A stretch of DNA of 64,000 nucleotides, taken from positions 62,001-126,000 of the forward strand of contig JAAFJP010000015.1 in NCBI GenBank assembly GCA_013298125.1, written 5' to 3'. A program made the position numbers and the translations under genes. Each line of letters starts with the position of its first letter. The stretch's first letter is position 1. The notes under the pieces were generated by a model. The model ran no database searches, was not told the DNA's origin, and saw only the letters and a list, made by a program, of their open reading frames with translations. Shown in pieces: positions 44,001 to 52,714 of this stretch. The stretch comes from Cytophagales bacterium. Lineage in GTDB: Bacteria > Bacteroidota > Bacteroidia > Cytophagales > Spirosomataceae.

Positions 44001-45326
44001 GCCTGTGGCATTTTGAACAGCAACTGTATAATTATAAGTCCCAGGGCTTGTTACATCGTTACCCGTAACAGTAATTGAATTAGTCGAACCACTTATAGTT
44101 ACACCGTCTCGTTTCCAAAAATATGTTGAACCAGCAACATTCGTAGTCGTCAAGGATTGTGTAGCAGTTCCACAAATCGGATTTACGATAGGGGTAACTA
44201 ATGAAACAGTTGGTGCTGGAAGGGCTGGTGCCAATGTTAAAGTTACTCCCGTAGTTGAATAATCAGAAACGCAACCCACAGAATTTACTGAGGCTGCTTT
44301 ATAAAGAAAAGTCCCTGTTGCATCTGTTCCTGTAACTGTCAGCGTGTTAGTAGTAGGAGTTAAAACCGTACTACCCCGTTGCCACAAATAGGAACTTCCA
44401 CCAGCACTTGCGGTGAGTGTTTGAGTTGATGTTCCACAAAGTAAAGTAGCTGTGGTCAGAGCCGATACGGTTGGTGCTGCGGGTTTTGGGGACACTTTCA
44501 AAGCCACAGGAGCCGAATCATCTGAAAGACATCCAGCAGCATTTTGAGATGAAACTGTATAGTTATAAGTCCCCGCTGTGGCAACGTCATTACCTGTAAC
44601 CGTAATCGTATTTGTCGTACCTGTTATCACCGAACCATCACGTTTCCAAACATAGGTGGAACTACCAATATTAGAAGCCAACAAAGCCTGTGTACCTGTC
44701 CCACAAATGGGTGTAGTGAGGCTTGCGGGTGTTATAGTAGGTGCAGCTGGTTTAGGAGAAATAGTTACCGACACACCATTGCTGGTTGCAGTACAACCCG
44801 TAGTAGCGTTTGTGGTGGTAACAGTATATGAATACGTACCTGCTGGGGCTGAACTTCCATCAACAGATAATGTACTGGTTGTAACGGCTGGCGAAATTGC
44901 TACACCATTACGATTCCAAGAATAATTGGCAGCAACACTTGATGTTAAGGTCTGGGTGGACGATGCAACTGGACAAAGTGGCGTTACAACAGTTGCAGGA
45001 GTTACCGAGGGTGCGGCGGGTACAATATTGGCAGGAATTGGAAATCCGTTCGCCCCGCCCAAAGTACTGGGAATGTTATTTCTTGTGATTGTAACATTGT
45101 ATGAACCTGAGGATTGCGTGATAGTAGCCGTTGTAGCAGTAAAGCCCCCACCTGTTCTTGACCAGACGTATGAGGTAATCCCAGTAGATGGACTAACTGC
45201 CAAAGTAGCACTTCCTGTTCCTGTACAGGTGTAGCCAGAAATACCAATATTTTGTGACAACGATGATTGGGTAGTCACAAATATTACGGAAAGTATGAGA
45301 ATGATTGTTTTGGAGATATTCATCAT
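41082..45326 (-). CDS. Type IX-secreted giant adhesin-like protein with Ig/PKD-type repeats
   Basis: 1414 residues. Signal peptide about 1-24 (ends SSLSQN). The body is a chain of 12 or more beta-sandwich modules of 80-90 residues, each with a Y-x-W (TYVWKRDG, SYLWQRG, TYFWKRDG) and a conserved Cys pair (ICGTGTQ and AGCLSDD types), linked by P-rich hinges (SPKPAAPT). Modules at about residues 190-540 form a duplicated two-module unit of roughly 175 residues. The last about 80 residues (SVFPNPSPNNEINVEV, TITVYDYYGRLV, SYIVKV-like strand, KTRKVVITQK) form a type-A type IX sorting signal. It should be exported to the cell surface; the ligand is unknown. Confidence 0.9.
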   Translation of the reverse strand: MMNISKTIILILSVIFVTTQSSLSQNIGISGYTCTGTGSATLAVSPSTGITSYVWSRTGGGFTATTATITQSSGSYNVTITRNNIPSTLGGANGFPIPANIVPAAPSVTPATVVTPLCPVASSTQTLTSSVAANYSWNRNGVAISPAVTTSTLSVDGSSAPAGTYSYTVTTTNATTGCTATSNGVSVTISPKPAAPTITPASLTTPICGTGTQALLASNIGSSTYVWKRDGSVITGTTNTITVTGNDVATAGTYNYTVSSQNAAGCLSDDSAPVALKVSPKPAAPTVSALTTATLLCGTSTQTLTASAGGSSYLWQRGSTVLTPTTNTLTVTGTDATGTFLYKAASVNSVGCVSDYSTTGVTLTLAPALPAPTVSLVTPIVNPICGTATQSLTTTNVAGSTYFWKRDGVTISGSTNSITVTGNDVTSPGTYNYTVAVQNATGCLSNDATPIPLKVSPKPAAPTVTAQTSTTLFCGISTQTLNVSSGGTKYYWKRNTTLIDSTTATTYSVAGNSITTGGSYTFTVYLKNSVGCISDDSQPGVTLQLFPTIPATPTITPTGAVTFCEGGSVKLNSSYTSPTGFNIWTKTITTTTGGTITLADTTTTGVDGVTTQSVGINTYFVKAKDVNGCISLTSTPFIVTVNALPAKPILNRLGFIEICDLDSTGLSPTNNYTGGTYSWKNGNSIVGTNRDITLKTGGSYTLEFTEPVNQCKSLVSAPTVLTINPLPARPTISNSRSDEFCFGQFVTLVASSATSPVTFEWNYPGSQPIQAPVLDVPLNSYTRKTFQDFILVSVKSVSNKGCRSQFPSDTRTIIVNPLPTTPTITGNRAFIFCPDSTITLTSSDSPTGVYKWINTKDNKEFSDKKSVLIDTTSKYFNKAINGDGKIGKFYVRTISDKNCLSDTSRNVTITVRDAPEPASILTNPASGTICDGGKVILTALVANTNIRQYSWRDESNSKEVSTDSEISVSTTGSFSVRVRDSFGCFANYSNPRKIMISPLPAKPSIQIVKSKVFCDEDSTIVQSSLLTTTPNGTKNKYRWIVDGQTVLESFNRQFSWKKAGSIAVAVTDTNGCKALAISDTIKTTVNPLPDAPTITARGAIPFCADKNVTLSVSGTSGVTFKWSTGATTTNITTNVPGNITAQSINNFGCFSKPSQPILVRVYPLPATPQLTANGVTTFCEGSQVRLNSSSPFQAYWWRSTTDSIGKGTDLTSIVVSKSGNYFAKVKDGNECISLPSNLILVDSRPNPTPTTIKKVGAFTLDAQGIGDENGYFWRYNGDVKPNLTTRIIKTIGNGDYQVQASITYNNVSLAGGRLVCYSKSSDILKYEQDLTFEGMSVFPNPSPNNEINVEVLEDLIGATITVYDYYGRLVTEYVVDKYNTLKKISVPNYEGSTYIVKVSAAGYEKTRKVVITQK

Positions 45327-45418
45327 AATAAGGTATGCTAAGAATGGTTGGCGGGTTTGTTTATTTTATTTGATTAACGTTTTTTGTTATAATAAATTTT
45401 TCCTCTCTCACCCAAAAA

Positions 45419-45439
45419 GACAAGGCATTACCTTGTCTC
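45419..45439. repeat. Short palindrome (AGACAAGG arms)
   Basis: Perfect 8-bp inverted repeat, 45419-45426 and 45432-45439, in the obgE/adhesin gap. The AGACAAGG...CCTTGTCT wording is common in intergenic palindromes of Bacteroidota. It lies just after the obgE stop codon (on the minus strand), so it may also act as a terminator. Confidence 0.4.
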
Positions 45440-45465
45440 TACTGATTTCCACAAATAATCACCTC

Positions 45466-46506
45466 CTAAAAATCAGTATCATCTACTTCTGGAACTACAA
45501 CAACGGGTGGTTGGGCATTTTGTAAACTCTTCCAAATCATATCTTTCATTTCTACTAAACCTTGTTGTAGGGCAGACGAAAACAAAAGATAAGGTAAGCC
45601 TTCGGGAATTTGTTTCAAAATACGCTGATGGTCTTCTTCATCTTGTACTAAATCCATTTTTGAAATTGCCAAAATCCGTTCTTTGTCTAACAGAGCGGGA
45701 TTATACAATTTCAATTCATTTAGTAAAATATTGTATTCTTCGTCAATATTTTCAGCCGTTGCGGGTACTAAAAACAAGAGAATAGAATTACGTTCAATAT
45801 GGCGTAAGAATCTCGTTCCTAACCCTTTACCTTCGGCAGCACCTTCGATAATCCCAGGAATATCCGCCATTACAAATGACCTATAACCACGATAAGACAC
45901 TACGCCCAAATTTGGAACAATCGTTGTAAATGGATAATCGGCAATCTCTGGTTTGGCGGCTGACATGACGGAAAGTAAAGTCGATTTTCCAGCATTTGGG
46001 AAACCTACAAGCCCCACATCTGCCAATACTTTCAATTCTAAAATTACCCACATATCGCCTCCGTCTTCGCCTGGTTGGGCATAATGCGGGGCTTGATTGG
46101 TTGATGATTTGAAGTTAGAATTTCCTAAACCTCCACGTCCCCCCTTCAACAAAATAAACTCTTCGTCTTGTTTCGTAATTTCAGCAAGAATCTCTCCAGT
46201 TTCTGGGTCTCTCACTATTGTTCCCAATGGTACTTCGATGATGGCATCGTCGCCTTCTGCACCTGTGCGTCTGCCACCTTCGCCACCTTTACCTTCTTTG
46301 GCAAAGATATGCTTTTGGTATTTTAAGTGTAGCAATGTCCAGTGCTGAGAATTTCCCCTCAACACCACGTGTCCACCACGTCCACCATCACCCCCGTCGG
46401 GTCCACCTTTTGGTACGTGTTTCTCACGACGAAAATGGCTCGAACCACTCCCCCCATGACCAGAACGGACATTTATTTTAACGTAATCTATAAAGTTTGA
46501 TGTCAT
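45466..46506 (-). CDS. obgE: GTPase Obg/CgtA
   Basis: 346 residues. N-terminal glycine-rich Obg fold ([31 protein letters not shown], about 14-44), then the GTPase domain with G1 [10 protein letters not shown]3 DIPGII, and G4 SKMD. The C-terminal extension of many Obg proteins is shortened here. Obg acts in ribosome assembly and stress control and is essential in most bacteria. It lies 176 bp downstream of adk on the same strand; a palindromic element separates them. Confidence 0.97.
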   Translation of the reverse strand: MTSNFIDYVKINVRSGHGGSGSSHFRREKHVPKGGPDGGDGGRGGHVVLRGNSQHWTLLHLKYQKHIFAKEGKGGEGGRRTGAEGDDAIIEVPLGTIVRDPETGEILAEITKQDEEFILLKGGRGGLGNSNFKSSTNQAPHYAQPGEDGGDMWVILELKVLADVGLVGFPNAGKSTLLSVMSAAKPEIADYPFTTIVPNLGVVSYRGYRSFVMADIPGIIEGAAEGKGLGTRFLRHIERNSILLFLVPATAENIDEEYNILLNELKLYNPALLDKERILAISKMDLVQDEEDHQRILKQIPEGLPYLLFSSALQQGLVEMKDMIWKSLQNAQPPVVVVPEVDDTDF

Positions 46507-46682
46507 TTTTAGGGATTAGGGGATTGGGGATTAGTGATTGGGTAATTAGGGATTAGGGATTAGGGATTGGGGTAAGTCTTTTATGGATAATAAATTTTAA
46601 TTTAATGGTTAAATTTATTATCCTCAAATTCTAATCCCTAATTACCTAATCCCCAATTACCTAATCCCTAATCCCTAATTAC
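46507..46682. repeat. Long inverted repeat (CCCTAAT family) between adk and obgE
   Basis: Left part has words such as ATTAGGGATTAGGGATTGGG and right part the reverse complement (TAATCCCTAATCCCTAATTA), with a central perfect 13-bp stem at 46585-46597 and 46611-46623 (GGATAATAAATTT arms). The inner stem may act as a terminator of adk. Related partial copies are at 6839-6864 and 52905-52933. Confidence 0.75.
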
Positions 46683-47255
46683 CTATTTTAACAAATCAAT
46701 TGCGTTGCAAACATTATTGAAAATCTCTTCAATATCACCAATACCGTTTACCTTCGTTACCTTGTTTTGGGCTTCGTAGTAGGGTAAAACGTGAATGGTT
46801 TTTGAGAAATATTCGTCAATTCTCTTTAATAATTTATCTGCATCATCATCCGCACGTCCAGATACTTTCTGACGTTCAGCGATGCGATGTTTGATTTCTT
46901 CTTGGTTTACATCTAATTGTACAACCCCGTTGATTCCTTCGCCTTTTCCTTCTAAAAACACATCCAAAGCCTCTGCCTGAGCCACGGTACGAGGAAAACC
47001 ATCAAAAATAAAGCCTTTTGCCTCTGGGTTACGTTGTACTTCCTCCTCCAACATTTCAATCGTGATAGAGTCTGGCACTAACATTCCATCTGCCAAGATT
47101 TGTTTCACACGTTTACCAAGTTCAGTATCGTTTGAGATGTGCATACGGAACATATCGCCCGTAGAAATATGTGATAGTTTGTACTTTTCAATCAATTTTG
47201 CCGATTGAGTTCCTTTACCTGCCCCTGGAGGTCCAAACAAGACGAGATTTAACAT
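46683..47255 (-). CDS. adk: Adenylate kinase
   Basis: 190 residues. Walker A GPPGAGKGTQ near residues 8-17, AMP-site HISTGDMFR (about 29-37), GFIFDGFPRTVAQAEAL (about 76-92). The lid is the short form (SGRADDDADKLLKRIDEY) without the long zinc-type insert. It interconverts ATP + AMP and 2 ADP. A perfect stem follows in the adk/obgE gap. Confidence 0.97.
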   Translation of the reverse strand: MLNLVLFGPPGAGKGTQSAKLIEKYKLSHISTGDMFRMHISNDTELGKRVKQILADGMLVPDSITIEMLEEEVQRNPEAKGFIFDGFPRTVAQAEALDVFLEGKGEGINGVVQLDVNQEEIKHRIAERQKVSGRADDDADKLLKRIDEYFSKTIHVLPYYEAQNKVTKVNGIGDIEEIFNNVCNAIDLLK

Positions 47256-47354
47256 TCGCTTTACAATTATTTTTAAAGAAATAAACTAATAATCACAAAG
47301 TTACGATAAGCGTTTGAATATTAATAATGAATCTTGTGATTGACCATACATAAG

Positions 47355-47390
47355 AAAGCCTTGTAAAATGGTTTTTTACAAGGCTTTTTT
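47355..47390 (-). terminator. Hairpin terminator between adk and a decayed type IX gene fragment
   Basis: Perfect 14-bp stem, 47355-47368 and 47374-47387 (AAAGCCTTGTAAAA arms), followed by a T run on the plus strand and A/T flank on the other. On the minus strand it follows the remnant gene that stops at 47411, as would a former terminator. Confidence 0.75.
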
Positions 47391-47410
47391 GGGTAAATGA
47401 TTAGATTTTT

Positions 47411-47530
47411 TAGTTCCCTAATTTTATCAATTTGGTTGAATACGTTGTATCATTTATCAACAAACGGCAAATGTATGTCCCAGAAGGAAGCTCTTTACCA
47501 ACCATTGGATAAAAATAATGACCTTTGGCA
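47411..47530 (-). pseudogene. Remnant of a type IX secretion C-terminal domain protein
   Basis: The minus-strand reading gives LIAKGHYFYPMVGKELPSGT, then YICRLLINDTTYSTKLIKLGN and a stop at 47411-47413. This fits the last strands (LPSGTY...KLIKL) of a type-A sorting domain. Upstream the frame is broken: a stop precedes the fragment, and another frame gives partial gene-like sequence (LIFAYDQEVFRY). No start or full-length gene can be built, and the fragment keeps a terminator downstream. Only about 40 codons support the call. Confidence 0.5.
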
Positions 47531-47644
47531 ATAAGTTATTTCCCAGTCTATATCTATACCTAAAAACCTCTTGGTCATACGCAAAAATAAGCCCTTCGTG
47601 TAGAAAATGGATACAGATTCAAAAAACTCTCCCACCTTTGACAC

Positions 47645-47935
47645 ATGATGTTGAAACGAATAAACATAGAACTTCTTTTTTGGGTTATTGGACTAACTTA
47701 CTTAGCTTTGACGAATCCTTCAGAAACACATTTTTCGTTATGTCCGATAAAGAATTTAGGTTTTTCGTTTTGCCCAGGTTGCGGGTTAGGACATTCTATT
47801 TCGTACCTTTTTCACGGACAGTTTACCACATCTTTTCACCATCACCCATTGGGAATATTTGCTTTGGTTGTGATTTTGATGAGAATTTTCAAACTCTTGA
47901 AAGGACAAATAATGAAATTGCATAAATTAAAATGA
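47645..47935 (+). CDS. DUF2752-family small membrane protein
   Basis: 96 residues. Two membrane helices (about 9-24 and about 66-83) flank the DUF2752 signature CPxCGLGHSISYLFHGQ-type (SFCPGCGLGHSISYLFHGQ), with Cys-Pro-x-Cys and His nearby. Function unknown. It is followed by a TM2-domain gene on the same strand (69 bp gap). The neighbour pair DUF2752/TM2 recurs in Bacteroidota. The start could be ATG 47645 or 47648. Confidence 0.82.
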   Translation: MMLKRINIELLFWVIGLTYLALTNPSETHFSLCPIKNLGFSFCPGCGLGHSISYLFHGQFTTSFHHHPLGIFALVVILMRIFKLLKGQIMKLHKLK

Positions 47936-47961
47936 TTAACGATAAAATTTTATCTCTCAAC

Positions 47962-47990
47962 TGTTTGCCGTGAACCGTTCACTGTAAACC
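47962..47990. repeat. Short hairpin of the GGTAAACGG family
   Basis: The arms GTTTGCCGTGAAC and GTTCACTGTAAAC form an imperfect inverted repeat with 10 of 13 positions paired, 14 bp before the TM2 gene start. The wording matches the longer element at 4396-4469. Confidence 0.5.
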
Positions 47991-48004
47991 AAACAAATAC
48001 AACC

Positions 48005-48364
48005 ATGAACTCAACCGCAATGATGATGCTTTCTAATCTTGAAATGGAAGAATCAATGTTTATCCAAAATTTGATTAAGGATATGGACGAAGAAAAACAA
48101 AAGACCTTCGCCATGATGTACCAAAACAAAAGACGTGACACCACGCTCATTTTAGTAACCACCATTATCGGTTTCTTTGGTTTTGCGGGTATTCAACGCT
48201 TTTTGACAGACCAAATCGGAATGGGAATTCTCTATTTCTTTACGGGTGGGCTGTGTTTTATTGGAACAATTGTCGATTTAGTCAATCATAAAAGTATCGC
48301 AATGGAATACAACCAGAAAGTAGCTCAGGAGACTTTGATGATGATGAATAATTGGAAGAGCTAA
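48005..48364 (+). CDS. TM2-domain membrane protein
   Basis: 119 residues. An N-terminal helical, methionine-rich segment (about 1-40, including LIKDMDEEKQKTFAMM) is followed by the TM2 pair of helices: TLILVTTIIGFFGFAGIQRFLTDQIGMGILYFFTGGLCFIGTIVDL, with the typical G-x-x-x-x-Q-R-F and short turn between helices. Function unknown, likely inner membrane. It follows the DUF2752 gene and may be co-transcribed. Confidence 0.85.
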   Translation: MNSTAMMMLSNLEMEESMFIQNLIKDMDEEKQKTFAMMYQNKRRDTTLILVTTIIGFFGFAGIQRFLTDQIGMGILYFFTGGLCFIGTIVDLVNHKSIAMEYNQKVAQETLMMMNNWKS

Positions 48365-48683
48365 TGCTAAGAATTAATTGTATTACTCCTCAATTAGATT
48401 ATTTGAGTTATTTACAGGTTGCAATATATTTCTGTGGGGAGTAGAGGATTCTACCGACCATGGAAACAAGAATTACCTTTCTTTAATCTTATTTTCATTG
48501 CTTCAACCTTTCTCAGAAACAAAGCTATATGGGGGATAGTCATAGCTCGCAAAATGTGAGCAAATGCGGGGTTTTCCTTTTATCATATCTCACCACCTTT
48601 CAACCTTCTTCTTGTTTTTCAATTCAAATTCAATCTCTTATATTCGTACAAATTATTATCAATTAAAATCAATACAAAAACAA
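48365..48683. other. 319-bp gap before the LolA-like gene
   Basis: Holds a 6-bp stem near 48545-48565 (GCTCGC/GTGAGC) and AT-rich sequence, with no gene. An ORF start at 48564 would add 40 residues that do not look like protein, so the true gene start is placed at 48684. Confidence 0.4.
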
Positions 48684-49439
48684 ATGAAAAAGTTTTCACA
48701 AATCCTTTTACTGACGGTTTTATCGTTAGTAACCAATCTTACTTTCGCTCAAACAGCCGATGATGTTATCAACAAATATTTTGAGGCAACGGGCGGAAGA
48801 GCCAAATGGGCAGCATTGAAAGATGTAAAAGCAACAGGTAAATTAAAAGTACCGTCTCAGGGATTAGAATTACCCATGGTCATGCTTCAAAAATCTCCCA
48901 ACAAACAAAAAATGACGATGACTTTTCAGGGAAAAGAAATTGTGCAACCATCGTTTGATGGAAATGAAGGTTGGAATACCAACTTTATGACCATGAAACC
49001 AGAAAAGATGGAAGCCGAAGACAGCGAAATTATGAAACAGGATACTGATTTTCCAGATGCTTTCTGGAATTTTAAAGAAAAAGGCTTTTCAATAACCCTC
49101 GAAGGTGAAGAAAGCATTGAAGGTGTAGCTTGTCATAAAATAAAATTGACTAAAAAACCTGTCAAAGTTGATGGAAAAGAAGAGGAGAATTTTAGTTATT
49201 ATTTTTTCGATAAAGAAAACAGTGTACCAGTAATGTTTCGTTCGGTTGGCAAAAAAGGTCAGATGAAGGGTATTGCCATCGAATCATTTTTGAGTGATTA
49301 TCAGGAGGTGAATGGTGTTTTCTTGCCTTTTACCATTAACCAAAAAATGAACGGCAAAGTAATGGCGAGTGTAGTAATTGAAAAAATAGAGACAAATGTA
49401 AATGTGGATGACAAAGTGTTTGCTTTTCCTCAAAACTGA
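48684..49439 (+). CDS. LolA-like outer-membrane lipoprotein-carrier-fold protein
   Basis: 251 residues from the ATG at 48684, which begins a clean signal peptide (about 1-22, ends TFAQ). The mature part QTADDVINKYFEATGGRAKWAALKDVKATGKLKV is typical of the LolA-like families of Bacteroidota (DUF/LolA-like, 'helix-then-curved-sheet' fold). It continues with QKMTMTFQGKEIVQPSFDGNEGW and YYFFDKENSVPVMFRSV. It is probably periplasmic and may carry a lipid or lipoprotein, but is not the main LolA. It is a single gene and precedes a palindrome at 49466-49532. Confidence 0.78.
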   Translation: MKKFSQILLLTVLSLVTNLTFAQTADDVINKYFEATGGRAKWAALKDVKATGKLKVPSQGLELPMVMLQKSPNKQKMTMTFQGKEIVQPSFDGNEGWNTNFMTMKPEKMEAEDSEIMKQDTDFPDAFWNFKEKGFSITLEGEESIEGVACHKIKLTKKPVKVDGKEEENFSYYFFDKENSVPVMFRSVGKKGQMKGIAIESFLSDYQEVNGVFLPFTINQKMNGKVMASVVIEKIETNVNVDDKVFAFPQN

Positions 49440-49465
49440 TAACTTATTAATGAATTAAAATATTT

Positions 49466-49532
49466 AACATAGAGGTTTAGAGAAATAGAGTTAAAGTTTG
49501 TCTTTACTCTAATCCTCTATACTTCTATGTTT
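49466..49532. repeat. Imperfect intergenic palindrome
   Basis: Arms 49466-49496 (AACATAGAGGTTTAGAGAAA...) and 49502-49532 pair at most positions with a 5-nt loop. It lies between the LolA-like and BNR-protein genes and could work as a terminator for the first. Confidence 0.55.
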
Positions 49533-49578
49533 TATTCCATATAATTACAGATTGTTTTCTTAATTTACCTTAATTCTT

Positions 49579-52500
49579 ATGAAAAAGTACATTCTATTTT
49601 TCTTCTCAACACTCTTATTTCAAAATCTTTCAGCCCAAGATGCCTTGCCCTTGAAAGGTGATGAAATTTTTGGCTCAATGCGAGCCAGACACATCGGACC
49701 CGCCCTGATGAGTGGTCGGGTGGTCGAATTGGAAGGGCATCCAACCAATGCCAAAATCCTTTACGCAGGTGCAGGAGGCGGAGGCGTGTGGAAAACCAAT
49801 GACGGCGGTGTAACCTATAATCCGATTTTTGAAAAACATAATCAGTCTATCGGTGCAATTGCCATTGACCCTAAAAACCCTGATCAAGTGATTTGGGTAG
49901 GAACGGGCGAGGTCTGGACTCGAAACAGTGTAACCGTTGGTGATGGTATTTATAAATCTACGGACGGTGGTCAAAACTGGACGAATATGGGTTTGCCAAA
50001 TTCAGAAAGGATTAGTTCCATCAAAATCAACCCAAATAATACAAATGAGGTTTTTGTAGGTGTTTTGGGTGCTTTGTGGGGTAATAGTGCAGACAGGGGC
50101 GTATATAAAACCACCAATGGAGGCAAAACGTGGGAAAAGATTTTCTATGTAAACGAATTTACTGGTTGTTCTGATGTTACGATGGACCCAAAAAATCCAA
50201 GTGTGTTGTATGCTTCTTTTTGGGAGTTTCGTCGCACAGCTTATTCGTTTAATTCAGGTGGTGTAAACAGTGCTTTATATAAATCAGCCGATGGCGGTAA
50301 AACTTGGAATAAAATTCACAATGGTTTTCCATCTGGAAAATTGGGCAGAATTGCAGTAGCGATTGCCCCTTCAAATCCGAATATTTTGTATTCGGTGATA
50401 GAATCAGAAAAAGATACCGACAAAGGTTTATATCGTTCAGATGATGCTGGGGCTACTTGGAAACGCACCAACGGCGATTTTGAATTGGTGGTTCGTCCTT
50501 TCTATTTTTCTCGCATCGTAGTTGACCCCAAAGACCCTAACATCATTTGTAAAGCCAGCTTAAATGGTTCAATCAGTAAAGACGGAGGAAAAACTTTTCG
50601 CTCAATTGGCGGAGGTTTTCACAGTGATGTCCATGATTTTTGGTTTGATATTAATAATTCTAATCAAATTTTTGGTTGTGATGATGGTGGAGTTTATCGC
50701 ACCTTAGACGGTGGCAATGTGTGGGAAAAAGCAAAATGTATTCCTGTTTCTCAGTTTTACCAAGTGGCAGTTGATAACCAAAGCCCTTTCAAGGTTTATG
50801 GAGGTTTACAAGACAACGGTTCTTGGGTTGGTCCTTCTTCAAAACCTGGGGGTATCGAAAACCGTGATTGGGTTTCGGTGGGACAAGGCGATGGTTTTAG
50901 GGTTTTTCCACATCCAAAAAATCCGAGTATCGTGTATTCTGAAATGCAAGGAGCTGAATACATTTGGCGAGTAAATATTGAGAAAAACCAAGCAAAAACC
51001 ATTAAGCCCTTTCCAGAAGCCAATGATCCAAAATTCCGTTTCAACTGGAATACTCCAATAACGACAAGCGTCCATAATGCTGATAGATTATATTGTGGAA
51101 GTCAGTTTTTACATAAATCAGACGATATGGGGGAGACTTGGGTAAAAATTTCACCCGATTTAACCACCAACGACCCCACCAAACAACAGCAAGAAAATTC
51201 AGGAGGATTGAGTGCCGATAACTCTGGGGCAGAAAATCACTGTACAATCTTTGCGGTAAACGAATCGCCTTTGGACGAAAAAATAATCTGGGTTGGTACA
51301 GACGATGGCAACGTACAAGTAACTTTTGACGGTGGTAAAAATTGGAATAACGTAACAGCAAATATTCCGAATCTACCCAAAAACACGTGGGCATATTTTA
51401 TCGAACCAAGCAATTTTGATAAAAATACTGCTTATGCAGTTTTTGATGGACATACGCAAAATGATTTTAAGCCTTACGTCTATAAAACTACTGACGGTGG
51501 AAAAACTTGGAAATCAATTGTTACAGCAGATTTAAAATCGTATGTAAGAAATATTAAAGAAGACTTCAAAAATCCAAATTTATTGTTTCTTGGCACAGAA
51601 GGTGGGCTTTATGTTACGATTGATGGTGGACAAAATTGGTCGCAATTCAAAAATAATATGCCGCCAGTAGCAGTGCATTGGATTGCCCATCAAAGGGAAG
51701 AAGATGCCTTGGTGTTGGCTACGCACGGGCGAGGCGTAATTATCGTTGATGATATTTCACCACTTCGTCAGCTTACGAAAGAAACCATCGGCAAAGATTT
51801 ACAATTTTTTGACAGAAAACCAACCGTTATGCGTGAAAATAGCGGTTTTGGGGGATATGCAGCTATGGGTGAGTTTGTCGGTGAAAATCCAACATCCTTA
51901 GCTCAAATCGTATATTTCTTGAAAAGTCGTCATACTTTCGGTAAAATGTCAGTCGAAGTTTTTGACCAAAAAGGCACAAAAGTGGCAGATTTGCCCGCTT
52001 CAAAATCAAAAGGAATTAATATTTTGGAATGGAATTATCGCCTTGTACCACCAAAAGTGGCAAAAGGAAAAACCATCGTGAGAGGTGGATTCACGGGTCC
52101 AACCGTGCCAGCAGGAACGTACAAGGTGAAAATTACGAAGGCGAGTAAAGTCTATGAAACGGATTTGGTACTGAAAGCTGACCCTAAATCAATTCATACC
52201 GACGAAGACCGTAAAGTTCAGAATGAAGTAGCGATGAAACTCTACAACATGAACGAAGAACTCGGCTACGTAGTGGACCAAATTGATAATCTCATGCCAA
52301 CGCTTACTGACATTTCGACAAAATTGACTACTTCAAAATTGAAAAAACAATTCCCTGTTGAAGCAATGACTAAGGAGATGACGGCTTTGAAAGAAACGTT
52401 GGTAGTTTTGAAAGGGGACAATTATGTTGGCACCGCCGAGCCACAATTACGTGAAAAAATATCGGGTTTATACGGTGAAGTAGCAGATTATGCGGGTCGC

Positions 52501-52680
52501 CCGTCGAACGCACAATTAGCAAATTTGAAGGTTTTGACTGATAAACTCAATGCAGCGAAAAGCAAAGTTGATGCTTGGAAAAATCAGTTAAGTGCCTTAG
52601 CTCCAGCTATGGCAAAAGCACAATTGCCAGAAGTGAAATCGGTTAGGAGTTTTGAAGAATTTAAGGCGAGTGATATGTAG
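49579..52680 (+). CDS. Secreted sortilin/VPS10-type BNR-repeat protein
   Basis: 1033 residues. Signal peptide about 1-19 (ends LSAQ). Ten or more BNR/Asp-box-type blades recur: GGVWKTNDGGVTY, GIYKSTDGGQNW, GVYKTTNGGKTW, ALYKSADGGKTW, GLYRSDDAGATW, GSISKDGGKTF, YKTTDGGKTW, YVTIDGGQNW. They form a multi-bladed propeller (about 30-700). A C-terminal helical segment (about 860-1025) follows. Bacteroidota members of this family are exported; substrate is unknown and glycosidase activity is not implied. A terminator follows at 52715. Confidence 0.9.
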   Translation: MKKYILFFFSTLLFQNLSAQDALPLKGDEIFGSMRARHIGPALMSGRVVELEGHPTNAKILYAGAGGGGVWKTNDGGVTYNPIFEKHNQSIGAIAIDPKNPDQVIWVGTGEVWTRNSVTVGDGIYKSTDGGQNWTNMGLPNSERISSIKINPNNTNEVFVGVLGALWGNSADRGVYKTTNGGKTWEKIFYVNEFTGCSDVTMDPKNPSVLYASFWEFRRTAYSFNSGGVNSALYKSADGGKTWNKIHNGFPSGKLGRIAVAIAPSNPNILYSVIESEKDTDKGLYRSDDAGATWKRTNGDFELVVRPFYFSRIVVDPKDPNIICKASLNGSISKDGGKTFRSIGGGFHSDVHDFWFDINNSNQIFGCDDGGVYRTLDGGNVWEKAKCIPVSQFYQVAVDNQSPFKVYGGLQDNGSWVGPSSKPGGIENRDWVSVGQGDGFRVFPHPKNPSIVYSEMQGAEYIWRVNIEKNQAKTIKPFPEANDPKFRFNWNTPITTSVHNADRLYCGSQFLHKSDDMGETWVKISPDLTTNDPTKQQQENSGGLSADNSGAENHCTIFAVNESPLDEKIIWVGTDDGNVQVTFDGGKNWNNVTANIPNLPKNTWAYFIEPSNFDKNTAYAVFDGHTQNDFKPYVYKTTDGGKTWKSIVTADLKSYVRNIKEDFKNPNLLFLGTEGGLYVTIDGGQNWSQFKNNMPPVAVHWIAHQREEDALVLATHGRGVIIVDDISPLRQLTKETIGKDLQFFDRKPTVMRENSGFGGYAAMGEFVGENPTSLAQIVYFLKSRHTFGKMSVEVFDQKGTKVADLPASKSKGINILEWNYRLVPPKVAKGKTIVRGGFTGPTVPAGTYKVKITKASKVYETDLVLKADPKSIHTDEDRKVQNEVAMKLYNMNEELGYVVDQIDNLMPTLTDISTKLTTSKLKKQFPVEAMTKEMTALKETLVVLKGDNYVGTAEPQLREKISGLYGEVADYAGRPSNAQLANLKVLTDKLNAAKSKVDAWKNQLSALAPAMAKAQLPEVKSVRSFEEFKASDM

Positions 52681-52714
52681 ATTTTATAGGTAGAGCAATA
52701 ACTATCAAAAAGGG

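Noticed and set aside
47518-47925. 135-residue plus-strand ORF overlapping the DUF2752 gene
   Set aside because: It runs in another frame over a gene with a clear DUF2752 signature and has no recognised features.
48564-48683. N-terminal extension of the LolA-like protein
   Set aside because: It does not look like protein and would bury the signal peptide that starts at 48684.
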